Origin: Actinomycetota bacterium | GTDB taxonomy: Bacteria > Actinomycetota > Thermoleophilia > Gaiellales > Gaiellaceae | DNA length: 10,685 nucleotides | Assembly: GCA_003170995.1 (NCBI GenBank) | Contig: PMXT01000064.1 | Span: 1 to 10,685, forward strand | Direction of reading: 5' to 3' | Shown: in pieces, positions 7,541 through 10,685 of the stretch | How positions within the stretch are numbered: position 1 is the stretch's first letter | How the letters are laid out: each line of letters begins with the position of its first letter | Translations under genes and position numbers: made by a program | The notes under the pieces: generated by a model | Told to the model about the DNA's origin: nothing | The model's database searches: none | Seen by the model: only the letters and a program-made list of their open reading frames with translations

Positions 7541-7566
7541 GAGCCGACTCCGACTCGGTTCTTTCT
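7541..7566 (+). terminator. Weak terminator-like hairpin after ATPase copy 1
   Basis: GAGCCGA (7541-7547) can pair with TCGGTTC (7555-7561) across a 7-nt loop, with one G-U pair, followed by TTTCT. It begins 2 nt after the stop codon of the first ATPase gene. The stem is short and the T-run interrupted, so termination is probably partial at best. If it works, the second ATPase would need its own promoter. Confidence 0.35.
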
Positions 7567-7637
7567 CCGACCTCCGCGAGGTCAACGCGATACTCTGAGC
7601 CCCGAGCGCAGCTCAAGCGCGATCATTGGTCTCCTAC
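7567..7637 (+). promoter_or_regulatory. Spacer before ATPase copy 2 with a perfect inverted repeat
   Basis: This spacer separates the hairpin after copy 1 from the second ATPase gene. It holds a perfect inverted repeat, GACCTC-CGC-GAGGTC (7569-7583), about 55 bp before the likely GTG start. It could be an operator or a short RNA hairpin. ATACTC/TACTCT near 7590 is only a poor -10 match, and I see no -35 box or Shine-Dalgarno site. Regulatory meaning is a guess. Confidence 0.3.
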
Positions 7638-9335
7638 GTGGCGAACAAAGAAAAGCCGACTCCAAACCGCGAGCAGGCGCTCGGAGTGCTCCTGATCCGC
7701 AAAGGCAAGATCAGCGAGGAGCAACTCGCGCAAGCGCTGGTCGAGAAGGAGCGAAGCGGACGACGAATCGGCGATGTTCTCGTTGACCACGGCTGGGCGA
7801 CGACGGGCGATCTCGCTCGCGCGCTTGCCGAGCAATACAATCTCGAGTTCGTCGAGATCCTCGAGACGCCAATCGAGCCCGAGGTAACCAAGCTACTGTC
7901 GGAGCGCTTTGTTCGCCGCTTCCGGGCCCTGCCTGTCAAGTATCTGGCCAAGAACTCGGTGCTGGTGGCGATCGCCGACCCAACCGACATCGCCTCCCTC
8001 GACGACGTCAAGCTTGCGCTCGGGATCAACCTCAAGTTCTGCTTGGCCGACTCATCTGACCTCGATCAAGCGATTGACCACGTCTACACACAACGCCCGG
8101 CTCTACGGATAGTTGACGAGTCGATCGAACTCGACGAGGAGCTCGAGGAAGAGCTAGACCTGAGTGTGATCACCGGCGACGCCGCGCCGGCTGTGATGCT
8201 CGTGAACCAGATCATCGCGCAGGCGATACAAGACCGCGCCTCGGATATCCACTTCGAGCCGCAGGAGCGAAAAATGACCGTGCGCGTGCGCATCGACGGA
8301 GTGGCGCGGGAGTTGGCGAGTGTGCCGAAGACGATGCAGCAGGCGGTAATCAGCCGGCTCAAGGTGATGGGGCAGCTTGATATCGCCGAGCGCGGACTAC
8401 CGCAGGACGGTCGCTGCGCGGTTCACCTCGCGAGCGAGCCGATCGACCTGCGCATCGCCGTTCTTCCGATCGCGCACGGCGAGAAGGTGACGATTCGTAT
8501 TCTCCAGCGCTCCTCGACGCGCGTCTCTCTGCTTGAGCTGGGCATGAGCGAGCAGGCCCACCGGGTTTTCCAGCGAGCAATCGACCAGCCCTTCGGCTGC
8601 GTGATCGCTTGCGGACCGACCGGCGCCGGCAAGACAACGACGCTCTACGCGGCTCTCGAGCACCTGAACACCGACGAGCGCGTCATCACGACGATCGAGG
8701 ACCCGGTCGAGTACGAGATCGCCGGCGTCGCGCAGGTTCAGGCGAATTTCAAGCGTGGTCTCACTTTTGCGCGTGGTTTACGCACGATCTTGCGCTCGGA
8801 TCCGGACGTGCTTTTGGTTGGCGAGATCCGCGATGCCGAGACGGCCGAGATCGCCGTGCAGGCAGCTCTCACCGGACATTTGGTCTTGACGACTCTGCAC
8901 ACGCAGACGGCGGCCAGCGCATTCGCCCGTCTTCAGGACATGGGAGTGGCGCCGTTCATGCTCGCGAACGCGATCAACTGCGTCGTCTCGCAGCGGCTAG
9001 TACGCAAACTCTGTCCGAGCTGCCGGAGTGAGTCAACGCCGAACGCGGCCGAGCGCGCCGAGCTCGGTATCGCGAAAGCCCAGACTACGGCGATCTACCG
9101 GGCGCGCGGCTGCAAACATTGCAGCGAGACGGGCTTTTTCGGACGCACGGCAATCTACGAAGTGCTGCCGATGACCGATCAGATACGCGAGTTGATCGGC
9201 CGTTCGACCGAGAAGATCCATGACCAGGCGGTCAAGGCCGGAATGGTTACGCTCGGGCAGGACGGTCAGCGGCTCGTATTGGCGGGCGAGACTTCGATCG
9301 AAGAAATCCGGCGAGTGGTCGGTGACGGTCGCTGA
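7638..9335 (+). CDS. GspE/PilB-type assembly ATPase, copy 2
   Basis: This second pilus/secretion assembly ATPase aligns with copy 1 over its whole length and looks about two-thirds or more identical by eye. The 565 residues contain an MshEN-like N-domain (about 15-75, LGVLLIRKGKISEEQLAQAL and RIGDVLVDHGWATTGDLARA), an acidic linker (160-175), Walker A GPTGAGKTT (326-334), Asp box EDPVEYE (354-360), Walker B with Glu396, His box GHLVLTTLHTQTA (413-425) and zinc cysteines C459/C462 and C492/C495. All catalytic motifs are intact, so it is not a dead copy. Differences from copy 1 cluster in the linker, around the zinc finger and at the C-terminus. I chose the GTG at 7638; a TTG at 7626 is also open, and neither has a good Shine-Dalgarno site. 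It ends 20 bp from the ancestral end of the convergent TPR gene. Confidence 0.93.
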   Translation: MANKEKPTPNREQALGVLLIRKGKISEEQLAQALVEKERSGRRIGDVLVDHGWATTGDLARALAEQYNLEFVEILETPIEPEVTKLLSERFVRRFRALPVKYLAKNSVLVAIADPTDIASLDDVKLALGINLKFCLADSSDLDQAIDHVYTQRPALRIVDESIELDEELEEELDLSVITGDAAPAVMLVNQIIAQAIQDRASDIHFEPQERKMTVRVRIDGVARELASVPKTMQQAVISRLKVMGQLDIAERGLPQDGRCAVHLASEPIDLRIAVLPIAHGEKVTIRILQRSSTRVSLLELGMSEQAHRVFQRAIDQPFGCVIACGPTGAGKTTTLYAALEHLNTDERVITTIEDPVEYEIAGVAQVQANFKRGLTFARGLRTILRSDPDVLLVGEIRDAETAEIAVQAALTGHLVLTTLHTQTAASAFARLQDMGVAPFMLANAINCVVSQRLVRKLCPSCRSESTPNAAERAELGIAKAQTTAIYRARGCKHCSETGFFGRTAIYEVLPMTDQIRELIGRSTEKIHDQAVKAGMVTLGQDGQRLVLAGETSIEEIRRVVGDGR

Positions 9336-9355
9336 GCGTCTGCGGCGAGCTTGCG

Positions 9356-9771
9356 CTATGAATCGCCGGCGAAGCCGCCCGGCACCGGCTCCAGTGGCGA
9401 CAGCATCATCGCCAGCTTGAGCTGGCCGCGCGCTTCGGCGCTCCGTCCCAAACGAGCAAGAGACCGGCCAAGCCCGTAATAGCCGTAGGCATCGGTTGGT
9501 GTGATGTCAACCATGGCTCTGAATTCGGCAGCCGCTCAAGCCCGTAATAGCCGTAGGCATCGGTTGGTGTGATGTCAACCATGGCTCTGAATTCGGCAGC
9601 CGCTTCCTCGAAGCGGCCGAGGTGAAGGTAGGCAATGCCGAGCGCCTCGCGGATCGAAGCTTTGCGCGGCTCGTGGCGCTTTGCTTTTTCGAGCGAGACG
9701 ATTGCCTGAGCCGGCATACCGTCGGCGAGATGTTGTTTCCCCTTCTGGTAGAGCTCGTAGGTATTTGACAT
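9356..9771 (-). pseudogene. Small TPR protein gene, frameshifted by a 68-bp tandem duplication
   Basis: The gene starts at the ATG at 9771 (MSNTYELYQKGKQHLADGMP) and encodes tetratricopeptide helices: AQAIVSLEKAKRHEP, SIREALGIAYLHLGRFEEAA and AEFRAMVDITPTDAYGYYGL. After residue 78 a perfect 68-bp duplication (9469-9604) shifts the frame. The present frame then reads 43 unrelated residues (ERLPNSEPW...) to a stop at 9406, giving 121 residues. Removing one copy restores a clean TPR continuation, GRSLARLGRSAEARGQLKLA then MMLSPLEPVPGG, ending at TAG 9356-9358 for a 115-residue protein; 348 bp is then an exact number of codons. TPR proteins serve as interaction scaffolds; the partner is unknown. 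The frame also runs upstream to an ATG at 9891, but that stretch is not TPR-like and overlaps the lipoprotein start. It may be truly broken, phase-variable, or an assembly error. Confidence 0.8.
9469..9604. repeat. Perfect tandem duplication, two 68-bp copies
   Basis: Positions 9469-9536 and 9537-9604 are identical over all 68 bases, each beginning CAAGCCCGTAATAG and ending CGGCAGCCGCT. Since 68 is not a multiple of three, the extra copy shifts the reading frame of the TPR gene that contains it. Complete identity points to a recent event such as replication slippage, or to an assembly artefact. Confidence 0.97.
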
Positions 9772-9889
9772 CTTCTCGTGGGTTAGGCGGATCTTCCCGT
9801 CGAGATCCAGCGTAGAGATTGCTACGAGGGTGGCGTTGGATATCACCTGCCGTACCGACGTCGATGTAGACGGGTAAATTCCGTCGGAC
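9772..9889. promoter_or_regulatory. Divergent intergenic region between TPR gene and lipoprotein gene
   Basis: This 118-bp region must hold start signals for both divergent genes. It contains several perfect short inverted repeats: GGATCT-8-AGATCC (9789-9808), CGTAG-6-CTACG (9811-9826) and CCGACG/CGTCGG (9855-9860 and 9882-9887). For the lipoprotein, TAAATT at 9875-9880 is a plausible -10 box only 9 nt before the ATG, which would give a nearly leaderless transcript, common in actinobacteria. No good -35 box is visible. No clear promoter for the TPR gene stands out; the first repeat would lie in its leader. Confidence 0.4.
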
Positions 9890-10462
9890 ATGTTGCGAAG
9901 TGGTTCCTATCTCCTGGTCTCGATGCTCGCTCTGGTCGTCGTCTCGGGCAGTTTGCTTGCAGGCTGCGGTACGTCCAACGAGAAGAGCTACGAAGGGCAC
10001 GGCGTCTCTTTCCATTACCCGAAAAGCTGGGAACGGGCGAAGTTATCCAGATTGAGTGCGAAGAACGCGAGCGGCGTTTGGACCGAGGCCTTCAAGCCGC
10101 GGTTATCGTCCAAGGCGGACATCGTCTTCATTACCGAGTACCGGACACCGCTGGCGATCACGAAGCAGAACCGTTTGTCTTATTCGAACGATGTTGCCTC
10201 TTCGGTCGCAAGCGTCGCGACTCAAGCCGGCGGTTCGCTCCTCGCCGGCCCGACGCCGTTATCGATGGGTGATCTGCCGGGCTACGGCTTACGCATCAGC
10301 GCGAGAACGGTCAGTGGTTTAGGCAGCGAGAGCCGGATTCTGCTCGTCTGGAACGGCAAGACCGAGTACTACCTCAACTGCCAGTACGTGGTTGACGGCA
10401 AGTTCGCGACTGAGATAGAGCGCGGTTGCAAGGTGATAATCAGCTCGTTCAAGCTCAGCTGA
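9890..10462 (+). CDS. Putative exported lipoprotein, PsbP-like fold suspected
   Basis: The 190-residue product starts with a lipoprotein signal peptide: a positive N-terminus (MLR), a hydrophobic stretch LLVSMLALVVVSGSLL, and lipobox LLAGC with Cys26 as the lipidation site. It should be anchored on the outer face of the membrane. The mature part begins EKSYEGHGVSFHYPKSW, a beta-strand pattern often seen in PsbP-like and DcrB-like proteins of Gram-positive bacteria. The C-terminus, YYLNCQYVVDGKFATEIERGCKVIISSFKLS in two parts (about 160-190), has a Cys pair (Cys164 and Cys179 by count) that may form a disulphide, and is also typical of that group. No catalytic motif is visible and I cannot name the function. 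The start lacks a Shine-Dalgarno site; a -10-like TAAATT lies just upstream. It is convergent with coaBC. Confidence 0.75.
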   Translation: MLRSGSYLLVSMLALVVVSGSLLAGCGTSNEKSYEGHGVSFHYPKSWERAKLSRLSAKNASGVWTEAFKPRLSSKADIVFITEYRTPLAITKQNRLSYSNDVASSVASVATQAGGSLLAGPTPLSMGDLPGYGLRISARTVSGLGSESRILLVWNGKTEYYLNCQYVVDGKFATEIERGCKVIISSFKLS

Positions 10463-10468
10463 ACGAGC
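10443..10468. terminator. Hairpin between convergent lipoprotein and coaBC genes
   Basis: GCTCGTTCA (10443-10451) and TGAACGAGC (10460-10468) are perfect 9-bp inverted arms around an 8-nt loop. The 3' arm contains the lipoprotein stop codon. The structure also lies 21 bp past the coaBC stop on the other strand. There is no T-run on the plus strand; on the minus strand the sequence after the hairpin is TGATTATC, which is mildly T-rich. It could act as a shared transcription-end or mRNA-end stabilising structure. Confidence 0.5.
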
Positions 10469-10489
10469 CGCAAGGCCGATCCCCCATCG

Positions 10490-10685
10490 CTAGCTGGAAC
10501 CGCTGCGTAGCCGCTCGACCTCGTCGAGAATGCCCGCCGCAATCTCGCTCTTCGGCGCTCTGGCCAGCACGCGCTCGCGGGATATCGAGATCAGAACGAC
10601 CTCGTTCTCGTCGGCGTCGAAACCGATACCGGCCCGCGATATGTCGTTGAACACAATCAGGTCGACCTTCTTCGCTAATCGCTTC
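10490..10685 (-). CDS. coaBC: CoaBC bifunctional phosphopantothenoylcysteine synthetase/decarboxylase (C-terminal end, cut by window edge)
   Basis: Only the last 65 codons are present. They read KRLAKKVDLIVFNDIS, then GIGFDADENEVVLIS, and end with KSEIAAGILDEVERLRSGSS at a TAG (10490-10492). The pattern DLIV-N followed by GIGF-x-DENEV and a final K-x-E-I-A-x-x-I-L helix is the C-terminal signature of the CoaB (phosphopantothenate-cysteine ligase) domain of CoaBC/Dfp, which works in coenzyme A synthesis in the cytoplasm. The CoaC decarboxylase half would lie outside the window, so a stand-alone CoaB cannot be excluded. It converges on the lipoprotein gene. Confidence 0.9.
   Translation of the reverse strand, partial: KRLAKKVDLIVFNDISRAGIGFDADENEVVLISISRERVLARAPKSEIAAGILDEVERLRSGSS

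Noticed and set aside
9772..9891. N-terminal extension of the TPR protein to an ATG at 9891
   Set aside because: The added 40 residues do not resemble TPR sequence, and the region holds inverted repeats and a likely promoter for the divergent lipoprotein. The ATG at 9771 begins the TPR pattern directly.

Overview
The window looks like chromosomal DNA of a fairly GC-rich bacterium, most probably an actinobacterium. GTG and TTG starts are used, Shine-Dalgarno sites are often weak or missing, genes overlap tightly, and the translation-factor operon has the familiar order. The class Thermoleophilia would fit the NusA tail and the small TPR protein, but that placement rests on memory of relatives and not on a search. 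I see no tRNA, rRNA, CRISPR array, transposase, integrase or phage gene.

Left part (1-5820, minus strand; transcribed right to left): dtd (D-aminoacyl-tRNA deacylase), an unassigned and apparently broken reading frame, a leader with a terminator-like hairpin, then rimP, nusA, ylxR, infB, a DUF503 gene (ylxP) and rbfA, which runs off the left edge. This is the conserved ribosome-maturation, transcription-elongation and translation-initiation operon. rimP to infB are nearly contiguous: a 6-nt gap between rimP and nusA, a 1-nt overlap (TGATG) between nusA and ylxR, and an 8-nt overlap between ylxR and infB. RimP and RbfA mature the 30S subunit, NusA controls pausing, termination and antitermination, and IF-2 brings initiator tRNA to the ribosome.

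Middle part (5851-9335, plus strand): two tandem paralogous GspE/PilB-type assembly ATPases, divergent from dtd with only 30 bp between the start codons. Both keep Walker A, Asp box, Walker B, His box and the tetracysteine zinc motif. Both begin with an MshEN-like N-terminal domain. No platform protein (PilC), retraction ATPase (PilT), pilin or prepilin peptidase lies inside the window.

Right part (9336-10685): a small TPR gene on the minus strand, broken by a perfect 68-bp tandem duplication that shifts the frame; a divergent 118-bp intergenic region rich in inverted repeats; a lipoprotein gene on the plus strand; a hairpin between convergent genes; and the C-terminal end of coaBC (minus strand), cut by the right edge.

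Most of the window is housekeeping DNA and I do not see a convincing undescribed multi-gene system. The items most worth a second look are the 68-bp frameshifting duplication, the Cys/His knuckle and acidic tail on NusA, the rimP leader hairpin, the interrupted coding-like frame next to dtd, and the paired ATPases with possible cyclic-di-GMP-type N-domains.
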